A DNA stretch of 64,000 bases from NCBI RefSeq assembly GCF_900099965.1, contig NZ_FNDJ01000015.1:218830-282829 (forward strand). Direction: 5' to 3'. The notes under the pieces are model-generated. The model was given only the letters and a program-made list of their open reading frames with translations. It ran no database searches and was not told where the DNA came from. Origin of the DNA: Nonomuraea jiangxiensis. Lineage in GTDB: Bacteria; Actinomycetota; Actinomycetes; Streptosporangiales; Streptosporangiaceae. Numbering within the stretch: the stretch's first letter is position 1; every line of letters begins with the position of its first letter. Shown one piece after another: positions 34,794 through 41,918 of the stretch. The position numbers and the translations under genes were made by a program.

Positions 34794-35588
34794 ATGACCG
34801 GCCCGCACACCCCGCCCGGGGCGATCCGGGCGCCGGGCACGTACGGCGGTCTCACCGTCTCGGTCTCGGCCGACGCCCGCACCGCCGGAGCGCTGGCGGG
34901 GCGGCAGGCCGCGGCCCTGCTCGCCGGGCTGCTCGCGGCACGCGACGAGGTACGCGTGGCCTTCGCCGCCGCGCCCTCCCAGGACGCGACGCTCGACGCG
35001 CTCGCCGCGGCGGACGGCATCGACTGGTCCCGGGTGACCGCGTTCCAGCTCGACGACTACGTGGGACTCGCCACCGGCGCGCCGGGCACGTTCTCTCGCT
35101 ACCTCGACGAGCACCTCTTCGGACGGGTGCGTCCTGGCCGCGTCGAGTACATGTCGCTGTCCGGCGACGCCGAGGCGGAGGCGGCCCGCTACGGCGCCCT
35201 CGCCGCCGAGCGGCCGCTGGACCTCGCGCTGCTGGGCATCGGCGAGAACGGCCACCTCGCCTTCAACGACCCGCCTGACGCCGACCGCCACGACCCCCGG
35301 CCCGCCCGCCTCGTGCGGCTCGACGAGGTCTCCCGCGCGCAGCAGGTGAACGACGGCTGCTTCCCCGCGCTCGACCTGGTGCCCCGCCAGGCCCTGACCC
35401 TCACCCTGCCCACCATCCTCGGCGCGGGACGGATCGTGTGCACCGTGCCGGGGCCGCGCAAGCGCGACGCCGTCGAGCGCGCCCTCACCGGGCCGGTGAA
35501 CGGCGGCTCACCCGCCTCCTACCTGCGCGAACACCCGGCCACCTGGCTCTACCTCGACACCGGCGCCCATCCCGGCACCGCGCCATGA
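34794..35588 (+). CDS. nagB: Glucosamine-6-phosphate deaminase
   Basis: 264-aa NagB-type isomerase/deaminase converting glucosamine-6-P to fructose-6-P and ammonia. Active-site segments: FQLDDYVGL (proton-relay Asp), LLGIGENGHLAFNDPP (the family's GxGxDGHxAFNEP, here with E for D) and the C-terminal TILGAGRIVCTVPGPRK. The long frame upstream is not coding. ATG 34794 has GGGAGAG upstream. The stop overlaps nagA by 4 nt. The Asp-to-Glu change occurs in other actinobacterial members. Confidence 0.9.
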   Translation: MTGPHTPPGAIRAPGTYGGLTVSVSADARTAGALAGRQAAALLAGLLAARDEVRVAFAAAPSQDATLDALAAADGIDWSRVTAFQLDDYVGLATGAPGTFSRYLDEHLFGRVRPGRVEYMSLSGDAEAEAARYGALAAERPLDLALLGIGENGHLAFNDPPDADRHDPRPARLVRLDEVSRAQQVNDGCFPALDLVPRQALTLTLPTILGAGRIVCTVPGPRKRDAVERALTGPVNGGSPASYLREHPATWLYLDTGAHPGTAP

Positions 35589-36841
35589 CAGCCGCCGAAG
35601 GCCATGGCGCCATGACGGCCGCCGTGGGCTCCGGCGCCACGACGGTGGTCGAGGGCCGGATCGCGGGCACCGCCTCCTCCGCCCGCGTCACGGTCCGCGG
35701 CGGGCGCATCCACCGCATCGAGCGCCTGACCGGCGACGCCGCCGCCGTCATCGTGCCCGGCCTGGTCGACGCCCAGATCAACGGCTACGAGGGCCACGAC
35801 GTCAACGACGAGCACGTGGACGGCGGCACGATCCGCCGGATGGCCGCCGCGCTCTGGGCCCGCGGCGTCACGACGTTCCTGCCCACCGTCATCACGGCGG
35901 AGGAGGAGCGGATCGTCGGATCCCTGCGGGCGGTCCGCGACGCCCGCGCCCTGCACCCCGTACTCGGGCATGCCGTGCACGGCGCGCACGTCGAGGGACC
36001 CCACCTGTCGGCCGGCGACGGCGCGCGCGGCGCCCACGACCCCGCCCGGATGCGCCCGGCGGACGTCGCCGAGTTCCACCGCTGGCGGCAGGCCGCCGGC
36101 GGGATCGTCCGGATCGTCACCGTGGCGCCGGAGGTCGCGGGCGCCGTCGAGTACATCCGCCAGGTCAGCCTGGAGTGCCTCGTCGCGCTCGGCCACTCGT
36201 CGGCGAACGCGGCCGAGGCGCTGGCCGGCGCCGACGCGGGCGCCCGTCTGAGCACCCACCTCGGCAACGGCGTGGCACGCACGCTGCCCCGGCATCCCAA
36301 CCTCGTCTGGGAGCAGCTCGCCGACCCCCGTCTGTCGGCGGGGTTCATCGCGGACGGCCACCACCTCGACGCCGCGGCGTTCGGCGCGATGGTGCGCGCC
36401 AAGGGCGTCGACCGCTCGCTCCTGGTGAGCGACGCCGTCGCCCTCGCCTCGGCCGGCAGGCCGCCCGGCGACTACCGCACCCCCGTCGGCGGCGAGGTGA
36501 CCCTGCACGAGGGCAGGCGCCTGACCCTGCGCGGCAGCGAGCTGCTCGCGGGCGCGGTGAAGACCCTCGACGAGTGCCTGTCGTGGGCGGTCGCCGCCGC
36601 CGGGATCCCGCTGGCCGACGCCGTCCGGATGGCCTCGGAGAACCCGGCCGCGCTGCTCGGCCTCACCACGCGCGGGCGCCTGCAGTCCGGCGCCGCCGCC
36701 GACCTCACGGTGTACGACGACGAGCCGTCGATCGGCAGGACCCCGGCGAACGTCACGATCGTGGCCGGGACCTGCGTGCACCGCGGACCGTCCGACGCCG
36801 GGCTCGCCGAGCTGGGCGAGATACCGGAGGAGCTGCGATGA
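35585..36841 (+). CDS. nagA: N-acetylglucosamine-6-phosphate deacetylase
   Basis: 418-aa amidohydrolase removing acetate from GlcNAc-6-P. Metal ligands: Glu in HVEGPHLSAG, His in LGHSSANAAEAL and STHLGNGV; the catalytic Asp in SLLVSDAVALASAG. The C-terminal beta-sandwich closes with GRLQSGAAADLTVYDDE. The N terminus contains a degenerate repeat (MTAAEGHGAMTAAVGSGA), so ATG 35612 could be the real start; ATG 35585 is kept for its 4-nt overlap with nagB. Its stop overlaps the dehydrogenase ATG. Confidence 0.92.
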   Translation: MTAAEGHGAMTAAVGSGATTVVEGRIAGTASSARVTVRGGRIHRIERLTGDAAAVIVPGLVDAQINGYEGHDVNDEHVDGGTIRRMAAALWARGVTTFLPTVITAEEERIVGSLRAVRDARALHPVLGHAVHGAHVEGPHLSAGDGARGAHDPARMRPADVAEFHRWRQAAGGIVRIVTVAPEVAGAVEYIRQVSLECLVALGHSSANAAEALAGADAGARLSTHLGNGVARTLPRHPNLVWEQLADPRLSAGFIADGHHLDAAAFGAMVRAKGVDRSLLVSDAVALASAGRPPGDYRTPVGGEVTLHEGRRLTLRGSELLAGAVKTLDECLSWAVAAAGIPLADAVRMASENPAALLGLTTRGRLQSGAAADLTVYDDEPSIGRTPANVTIVAGTCVHRGPSDAGLAELGEIPEELR

Positions 36842-38286
36842 CCAGGACCGCCCGGCCCCGCCTCGACGCCGGGAGCCTGCCGCGGGCCGACGCCGGCCAC
36901 CGGCCCTCCTACGACCTCGGCGCCGTCCGGGTCGGCATCGTGCACCTGGGGTTCGGCGCGTTCCACCGGGCGCACCAGGCCGTCGCGTTCGACCGGATGC
37001 TGGAGCGCTTCCCCGATCAACCGTGGGGCGTGTGCGCCGTCGCGAACACCAACGCCGCCCTCGTACGCGCTGCCCGCGAGCAGGACCACCTCTTCGCGGT
37101 CGCCACCGTCGGCACCGACCCGGCGGCCGAGCCGGAGGTCCGGGTCGTCGGCTCGATCAGGGAGAGCCTGCTGGCGAGCGAGGCGGCCGAGGCCGTCGTC
37201 GCCCGCCTGGCCGCCCCGCAGATCCACACGATCACGCTCACCATCACCGAGCGCGGCTACGCCCCGCCGCCCGGCGCGCCCGCGGACAGCCTGCTCGGCC
37301 TGCTGGCCCTCGCCCTCGACCGCCGGCGCGCGGCCGGCCTGCCCGTCACCGTCCTGAGCTGCGACAACCTGGTCGACAACGGTACGGTCCTGCGCGCCGC
37401 GCTGCTCGATCTGGTGGAGCGGCAACCCGGAGCGTTCTCCGCCGGGCTGCCGGCCTGGCTCGGCGCGCAGGCGCGCTTCCCGCGCAGCGTGGTCGACCGG
37501 ATCGTGCCCAAGCAGACGGCGGCCGACCGGGACCGGATCTCCGGCCTCCTCGGGCTCGACGACGCCCTCGGGCTCGTCGCCGAGGAGACCTTCCACTGGA
37601 CGATCGAGGCGGACGAGGCGATGGCCGCCGGGACAGCCTGGGCGGACGGCGGCGTCGTCTTCAGCCCCGAGATCGACCGCGTCCAGCAGCTCAAACTGCA
37701 ACTGCTGAACGCCACCCACTCACTCCTGGCCTACGCGGGACTCGCCCTCGGCATCGAACGCGTCTCCGACGCGGCACGCCACCCGGACGTGGCCGCGCTC
37801 GCCGCCCGGTTCCTCGCCACCGAGGCGCTGCCCTCCGTCGTCGCGCCGGCCGGCACCGACCCGGCGGCTTACGCGGACTCCGTACGGGCCCGCTTCGCCT
37901 CCCCGCTGCTACCCGACACGACGGCCCGCGTCGCGACCGACGGCAGCCAGAAGCTCCCGCAGCGGCTCACCGCCACGCTCCTCGCCTGCCGGGAGAGCGG
38001 CCGGCGGCCCCGGGTGTCGGCCACCGTCCTCGCGCTGTGGATGCATCTCAGGACGGCGCGGCCGGACGCCTTCTCCGACGAGAACGCCCGCGACCTGCGC
38101 ATCGACGCGGCCACGCCGGACACCCTGCGCGCCTCGGTCTCGGCGGCGCTCGCGGACGTCGTACACCTGCCCGCCCCGGTGGCGACGGACCCGGAGCTGG
38201 TCGGGGCGGTGACCCACGCCCTGACGGCACTCCTGCGCGGAGACCCGCCGGGCACCCTCATCGCCGCGACCGCGGCCGGCGCCTGA
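36838..38286 (+). CDS. Mannitol/fructuronate dehydrogenase family (polyol-specific long-chain dehydrogenase)
   Basis: 482-aa NAD-dependent polyol dehydrogenase. Rossmann motif GIVHLGFGAFHRAHQA; the family's catalytic KxxxxNxxH signature is present as LKLQLLNATHSLLAYAG; substrate-region VLSCDNLVDNG and IVPKQTAADR are conserved. Members oxidise mannitol, arabinitol or reduce fructuronate/tagaturonate. Association with nagA/nagB is unusual and suggests that a 6-carbon polyol or keto-sugar feeds the same fructose pool (inference). Third gene of the nag operon; no transporter or kinase is linked here. Confidence 0.88.
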   Translation: MTRTARPRLDAGSLPRADAGHRPSYDLGAVRVGIVHLGFGAFHRAHQAVAFDRMLERFPDQPWGVCAVANTNAALVRAAREQDHLFAVATVGTDPAAEPEVRVVGSIRESLLASEAAEAVVARLAAPQIHTITLTITERGYAPPPGAPADSLLGLLALALDRRRAAGLPVTVLSCDNLVDNGTVLRAALLDLVERQPGAFSAGLPAWLGAQARFPRSVVDRIVPKQTAADRDRISGLLGLDDALGLVAEETFHWTIEADEAMAAGTAWADGGVVFSPEIDRVQQLKLQLLNATHSLLAYAGLALGIERVSDAARHPDVAALAARFLATEALPSVVAPAGTDPAAYADSVRARFASPLLPDTTARVATDGSQKLPQRLTATLLACRESGRRPRVSATVLALWMHLRTARPDAFSDENARDLRIDAATPDTLRASVSAALADVVHLPAPVATDPELVGAVTHALTALLRGDPPGTLIAATAAGA

Positions 38287-38404
38287 CCGCCTGCGCTGAT
38301 AAATCGGTGGCATGCGCGGAATGCCGCCGGTTACCGTGAATCACGTCGAAAACAAAGGGCGGCGGCCCCGCAGCCGCTCCGCGAAAGTAAGGGAAAGGTC
38401 CGCC

Positions 38405-38494
38405 ATGCGACGCGCAGCCGCCGCGCCGGAGCTCGAAGGGCATCGCCACTTCGCGCTGCTCGGCCGCGCCCTGGGCGGGCAGGCTTCCGGATAA
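38405..38494 (+). CDS. Short leader-like ORF (29 aa) before a terminator and tRNA genes
   Basis: ATG 38405 follows AAGGGAAAGG and encodes 29 residues (MRRAAAAPELEGHRHFALLG, ending RALGGQASG). The stop is 22 nt before an intrinsic terminator. Its codons include CTG twice, GGG twice and GGA once, codons addressed by the CAG and TCC anticodons of the two tRNAs downstream. That layout resembles an attenuation leader. No family known; coding status unproven. Confidence 0.35.
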   Translation: MRRAAAAPELEGHRHFALLGRALGGQASG

Positions 38495-38516
38495 ACCGCG
38501 CCGAAAGACCATCCGG

Positions 38517-38551
38517 AGGCCGCCAGGTGAAACGCCGGGCGGCCTTTCTCT
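38517..38551 (+). terminator. Intrinsic terminator (or attenuator) upstream of the tRNA pair
   Basis: Stem AGGCCGCC / GGCGGCCT with a ~13-nt loop runs directly into TTTCTCTTT, one of the few U-rich tails in the window. It ends only 28 nt before the first tRNA, leaving no room for a promoter in between. Confidence 0.75.
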
Positions 38552-38579
38552 TTCCACCTTTCACATCCTGCCGATCAAT

Positions 38580-38651
38580 GCCGCAGAGGCCGAACTGGTA
38601 AGGCAGCTGGCTTCCACCCAGCAGGACGGGGTTCGAGTCCCCGCTGCGGCT
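38580..38651 (+). tRNA. tRNA-Gly (anticodon TCC), slightly atypical
   Basis: 72-nt cloverleaf: acceptor GCCGCAG/CTGCGGC (7 bp perfect), 3-bp D stem GCC/GGC, anticodon stem GCTGG/CCAGC with loop CTTCCAC, 4-nt variable loop, T arm CGGGG/CCCCG with TTCGAGT. It keeps bacterial Gly identity features G1-C72, C2-G71, C35-C36 and discriminator U73. Odd: position 8 is A instead of the near-universal U. CCA is not encoded. Confidence 0.85.
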
Positions 38652-38656
38652 CTGAT

Positions 38657-38729
38657 GCGTCCGTGGCCCAACGGCAGAGGCACCGGTTTCAGGTACCGGA
38701 CGGTGCGGGTTCGAATCCCGCCGGACGTA
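38657..38729 (+). tRNA. Class I tRNA with Leu-type anticodon CAG (no long variable arm)
   Basis: 73-nt cloverleaf: acceptor GCGTCCG/CGGACGT (G1 opposite U72), U8, D stem GCC/GGC with GG in the loop, anticodon stem CCGGT/ACCGG with loop TTCAGGT, so anticodon CAG with G37, variable loop only 5 nt, T arm GCGGG/CCCGC with TTCGAAT, discriminator A. CAG reads the Leu codon CUG, but bacterial tRNA-Leu are class II with a long variable arm. Gap to the preceding tRNA is 5 nt, so one transcript. Confidence 0.8.
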
Positions 38730-38739
38730 CGGCACAACG

Positions 38740-38771
38740 GGCCGCCCCGACACATGGGGGCCGGGGCGGCC
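38740..38771 (+). terminator. Terminator after the tRNA pair
   Basis: Perfect 10-bp stem GGCCGCCCCG / CGGGGCGGCC with a 12-nt loop, 10 nt after the second tRNA; no U-tract. It separates the tRNAs from the aldo/keto reductase operator region. Confidence 0.65.
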
Positions 38772-38835
38772 ACCTATCAAATCCCTCGTGGCCGGGGATG
38801 ATCTCCGCCCACCAGCCGGGTCGAAGCGATCCATA

Positions 38836-38872
38836 TGTGATAGCCTCTCACAATGTGATTGACCATCACATT
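38836..38872. promoter_or_regulatory. Tandem TGTGA/TCACA palindromes before the aldo/keto reductase-TetR operon
   Basis: Site 1: TGTGA-N7-TCACA (38836-38852). Site 2: AATGTGAT-TGACC-ATCACATT (38852-38872), a perfect 8-bp inverted repeat only 11 nt before the reductase ATG. Both share TGTGA, so a single dimeric regulator, probably the TetR at 39857, should bind both and autoregulate. Confidence 0.65.
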
Positions 38873-38883
38873 AGGGAGTGGAG

Positions 38884-39852
38884 ATGGAGCCGCGCAGGCT
38901 GGGCAGGACCGACATCGAGATCAGTCCCATCGGTCTCGGATGCATGCAGTTCGCGGGCACGGCGAACTACGCACGCCTGATGATCAATCCCATCGGCCAG
39001 GAGACGGCCACCTCGGTCGTGCGGGCCGCCCTCGACGGCGGGGTCACCTGGTTCGACACCGCCGAGATGTACGGCAACGGCCGCTCGGAGCAGGCGCTGG
39101 CCGCCGCGCTGAAGGAGTGCGGAGCCGTCCCCGGCCAGGTCGCCGTCGCCACCAAGTGGACGCCGTACCTGCGTACCGCCGCCAGCATCACCAGGACCAT
39201 CGGCGACCGCCTGAACCATCTGGGCGGTCACCCCGTGGCCCTGCACCAGATCCACATGCCCACGGGCAGCCTGTCCAGCATCCCCGCCCAGCTCAAGGCC
39301 ATGGCGGGGCTCGTGCACGCGGGCCAGGTCCGCGCGGTGGGCGTCAGCAACTTCTCCGCCCGCCAGCTGCGGCTCGCCCACCGCGCGCTGGCCGCCGAGG
39401 GCGTCACGCTGGCCGCCAACCAGGTGCGCATCAGCCTGTTGCACCGCAACGTCGAGCGTGACGGCGTGCTGCGGGCGGCCCGCGAGCTGGGCGTGACGCT
39501 GATCGCGTACTCGCCGCTGGAGGGCGGGGTGCTCACCGGGCGCTACCACGAGGACCCGGCACTGGCCAGGTCCGCGCCGCCGGCGCGGCGCTTCTTCAGC
39601 CGGAGCGTGCTCAGCGCCCAGGGGCTCGAACGCACCCGGCCGCTCATCGAGGCGATGCGCCGCATCGCCGACGGGTACGGCGCCACGGTCTCGCAGGTGG
39701 CGCTCAACTGGCTGATCACCCGCTACGGCGACACCGTCGTGGCCATCCCCGGCGCGTCCAAGCCGCGGCAGGCGACCGAGGTCGCGGGGGCCATGGGGTT
39801 CGCGCTGACCGAGGCGGAGCTCGGCAGGCTGGACGAGCTGTCGCTACCCTGA
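38884..39852 (+). CDS. Aldo/keto reductase
   Basis: 322-aa NADPH-dependent reductase. Catalytic Asp/Tyr in WFDTAEMYGNGRSE, Lys in VAVATKWTPY, His in ALHQIHMP; cofactor segment VVAIPGASKPRQATEVAGAM; it also has VSQVALNWLI. Distinct from the reductase at 9839 (only the superfamily motifs are shared). ATG 38884 fits AGGGAG 5 nt upstream; GTG 38878 is possible. It is followed after 4 nt by a TetR gene, an enzyme-repressor operon probably induced by the substrate. Confidence 0.92.
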   Translation: MEPRRLGRTDIEISPIGLGCMQFAGTANYARLMINPIGQETATSVVRAALDGGVTWFDTAEMYGNGRSEQALAAALKECGAVPGQVAVATKWTPYLRTAASITRTIGDRLNHLGGHPVALHQIHMPTGSLSSIPAQLKAMAGLVHAGQVRAVGVSNFSARQLRLAHRALAAEGVTLAANQVRISLLHRNVERDGVLRAARELGVTLIAYSPLEGGVLTGRYHEDPALARSAPPARRFFSRSVLSAQGLERTRPLIEAMRRIADGYGATVSQVALNWLITRYGDTVVAIPGASKPRQATEVAGAMGFALTEAELGRLDELSLP

Positions 39853-39856
39853 GTCG

Positions 39857-40459
39857 GTGCCACCGACGAAACGACAGACCTACCATCACGGCGACCTGCG
39901 GGCCGCGCTCATCGATTCCGCGCTGGAGCTCATCGCCGAGCAGGGGGTCCAGGCGTTCTCGATGGCGGAGGCGAGCCGGCGGATCGGGGTCGCGGTCAGC
40001 GCCCCCTACCGGCACTTCGCCGACCGTGACGAGCTGCTGTCCGCGGTGGCGGTGCGGGCGGGGGAGCTGCTGGTGGCGGCCGTGACCGCGGAGCGCGGCG
40101 GCAGGGCGCCCGAGGACCGGCTGGTGGCGGTGGTCAGGGGATATGTACGGTTCGCCGCCCGGCACCGGGCACTGTTCGAGGCACTGTCCGGCTCCTGGTC
40201 ACCCGATCTGGAGCGGGCCTCCCAGCCGGTCAAGGAGGCGTTCCGGTCGGGGGCCATGGACCTGTCGGGTGGCGACCCGGTGGCCGCCGAGTCGTTCGGG
40301 CTGGCCGTGGCGGCCACCGCGCACGGGCACGCGGGGCTGCTGCACCTGGGCATGTTCGGGGCCGGCGAGCAGGCCGTGGACCTGGCCGTGCGGCGGGCGG
40401 CCGACGCCACGCTCGCGCTGATCGCCGGGCGCTCCAGGCTGGGAGTCACCACGGGCTGA
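39857..40459 (+). CDS. TetR-family regulator (TetR_C_13-like)
   Basis: 200-aa regulator from a GTG 4 nt after the reductase stop. The start PPTKRQTYHHGDLRAALIDS is the signature opening of the YHHGDLR subgroup; HTH: AEQGVQAFSMAEASRRIGVA then SAPYRHFADRDELLSAV. The ligand domain contains FEALSGSWSPDLERA and GHAGLLHLGMFG. As the operon's second gene, it is expected to repress it through the palindromes at 38836-38872. Confidence 0.9.
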   Translation: MPPTKRQTYHHGDLRAALIDSALELIAEQGVQAFSMAEASRRIGVAVSAPYRHFADRDELLSAVAVRAGELLVAAVTAERGGRAPEDRLVAVVRGYVRFAARHRALFEALSGSWSPDLERASQPVKEAFRSGAMDLSGGDPVAAESFGLAVAATAHGHAGLLHLGMFGAGEQAVDLAVRRAADATLALIAGRSRLGVTTG

Positions 40460-40592
40460 GGCGGGCCCCTGGCGGAGCGGGCGGCCGGGCCTTTTCGCCT
40501 TGATCCAGGCTGGTCGGCCAGTGTCGGGGTATGCACTGTGCTGGGGGTTTGTGGTGACAAGGTGACCGCTGTGTTGTCGCGGTCGTCGGGGG

Positions 40593-41918
40593 GTGCGCGT
40601 GCCGGTCGATCCGGAATACCTGCTGCAGGCGCGGCAGATGCAGGCGCTCTCGCTCGCCGTGCACATTCCCTTGGTGTGTTTCGGGATCGCGTTTCCTGCG
40701 ATGGTGTTGTTCTGTGAGTGGCGTTACCTGCGGACCGGGGATCCGCTGTTTCGCCTGCTGGCCCGGCGCTGGTCGAAGGTGATGCTGGCGCTGTTCGCGG
40801 TCGGCGTGGTGACCGGGACGATTCTCAGCTTCGAGCTGGGGTTGTTGTGGCCGGAGTTCATGGCGCGGTTCGGCAACGTGTTCGGGCTCGGGTTCACGCT
40901 GGAGGGTTTCTCGTTCTTCGTCGAGGCGATCTTCATAGGGATCTATGTGTACGGCTGGGACCGGCTGGCGCCCCGGCTGCACTTCCTGTCCGGCATTCCG
41001 ATCGCGATCGCCGGGGTGACGGGCTCGCTGTTCGTGATCTCCGTCAACGGCTGGATGAACCATCCCGGCGGGTTCGAGCTGCAGGACGGACGGGCGGTCA
41101 ATGCGCACCCGTGGTCGGCGCTGCTGGGCAATGTCTACTTCTGGCATGAGTTCGTGCACATGTACTTCGCCGGCTACATCGTCGCCGGTTTCCTGGTCGC
41201 CGTCCCGTACGCGTGGGGATTCCTTCGCGGCCGAAGGGGGCGATACCACCGTACGGCGCTGACCGTCGCGCTGTCGGCCGCCGCCGTCGCCGCGCCGCTG
41301 CAGATCGTGATCGGTGACTGGGCCGCGCGGGAGGTCGCGCGGCACCAGCCGACGAAGCTGGCCTCTCTGGAGGGGCTGGGGGAGACCACCCGTGGTGCTC
41401 CTGAGCACCTGCTGGGCTGGTACAACGGCCACGAGGTGGTCCACGGCATCAAGATCCCGAACCTGCTGTCGCTGCTGGCCTTCCACGACCCGGACGCGAC
41501 GGTCCAGGGCCTCGCGGCGGTCGCGGTGCGGGACCAGCCGCCGGTCAACGTGGTGCGCTTCGCCTTCCAGACCATGGTGGGCATCGGCACGTTCCTGGCG
41601 CTGCTGAGCCTGGTGTACCTCTACGTGCGGTTGCGCCGCCGACGGCTGCCCCGCTCGCGCTGGTTCTACCGGGCCGTGGTGGTGGCGGGGCCGTTGTCGG
41701 TGGTCGCCCTCATCGCCGGCTGGGTGACCACCGAGGTCGGGCGCCAGCCCTGGATCGTGTACGGGGTCATGCGAACGCAGGAGGCGGTCACCGGCGCGTC
41801 CGGGATTCCCGTCGGCTACGGCACCCTGGTGGTGGTCTATCTGGGGCTGGCCGCCGCGGTCTGGTGGCTGCTGCACCGGTTCAGCCGGGTTCCGCTGGAG
41901 GCGGACGCGGATGGCTGA
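40593..41918 (+). CDS. cydA: Cytochrome bd-type quinol oxidase subunit I
   Basis: 441-aa membrane subunit carrying the haems and quinol site. The haem b595 ligand His24 is in LSLAVHIPLVCFG. Further conserved blocks: LGFTLEGFSFFVEAIFIGIY, VNGWMNHPGGFEL, FWHEFVHMYFAGY and, near the end, GRQPWIVYGVMRT. The Q-loop is short, as in the Actinobacteria/cyanide-insensitive branch. Start GTG 40593 (a second GTG is two codons on); no strong ribosome site. It overlaps cydB by 8 nt. The assembly ABC proteins CydDC are not in this window. Confidence 0.93.
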   Translation: MRVPVDPEYLLQARQMQALSLAVHIPLVCFGIAFPAMVLFCEWRYLRTGDPLFRLLARRWSKVMLALFAVGVVTGTILSFELGLLWPEFMARFGNVFGLGFTLEGFSFFVEAIFIGIYVYGWDRLAPRLHFLSGIPIAIAGVTGSLFVISVNGWMNHPGGFELQDGRAVNAHPWSALLGNVYFWHEFVHMYFAGYIVAGFLVAVPYAWGFLRGRRGRYHRTALTVALSAAAVAAPLQIVIGDWAAREVARHQPTKLASLEGLGETTRGAPEHLLGWYNGHEVVHGIKIPNLLSLLAFHDPDATVQGLAAVAVRDQPPVNVVRFAFQTMVGIGTFLALLSLVYLYVRLRRRRLPRSRWFYRAVVVAGPLSVVALIAGWVTTEVGRQPWIVYGVMRTQEAVTGASGIPVGYGTLVVVYLGLAAAVWWLLHRFSRVPLEADADG

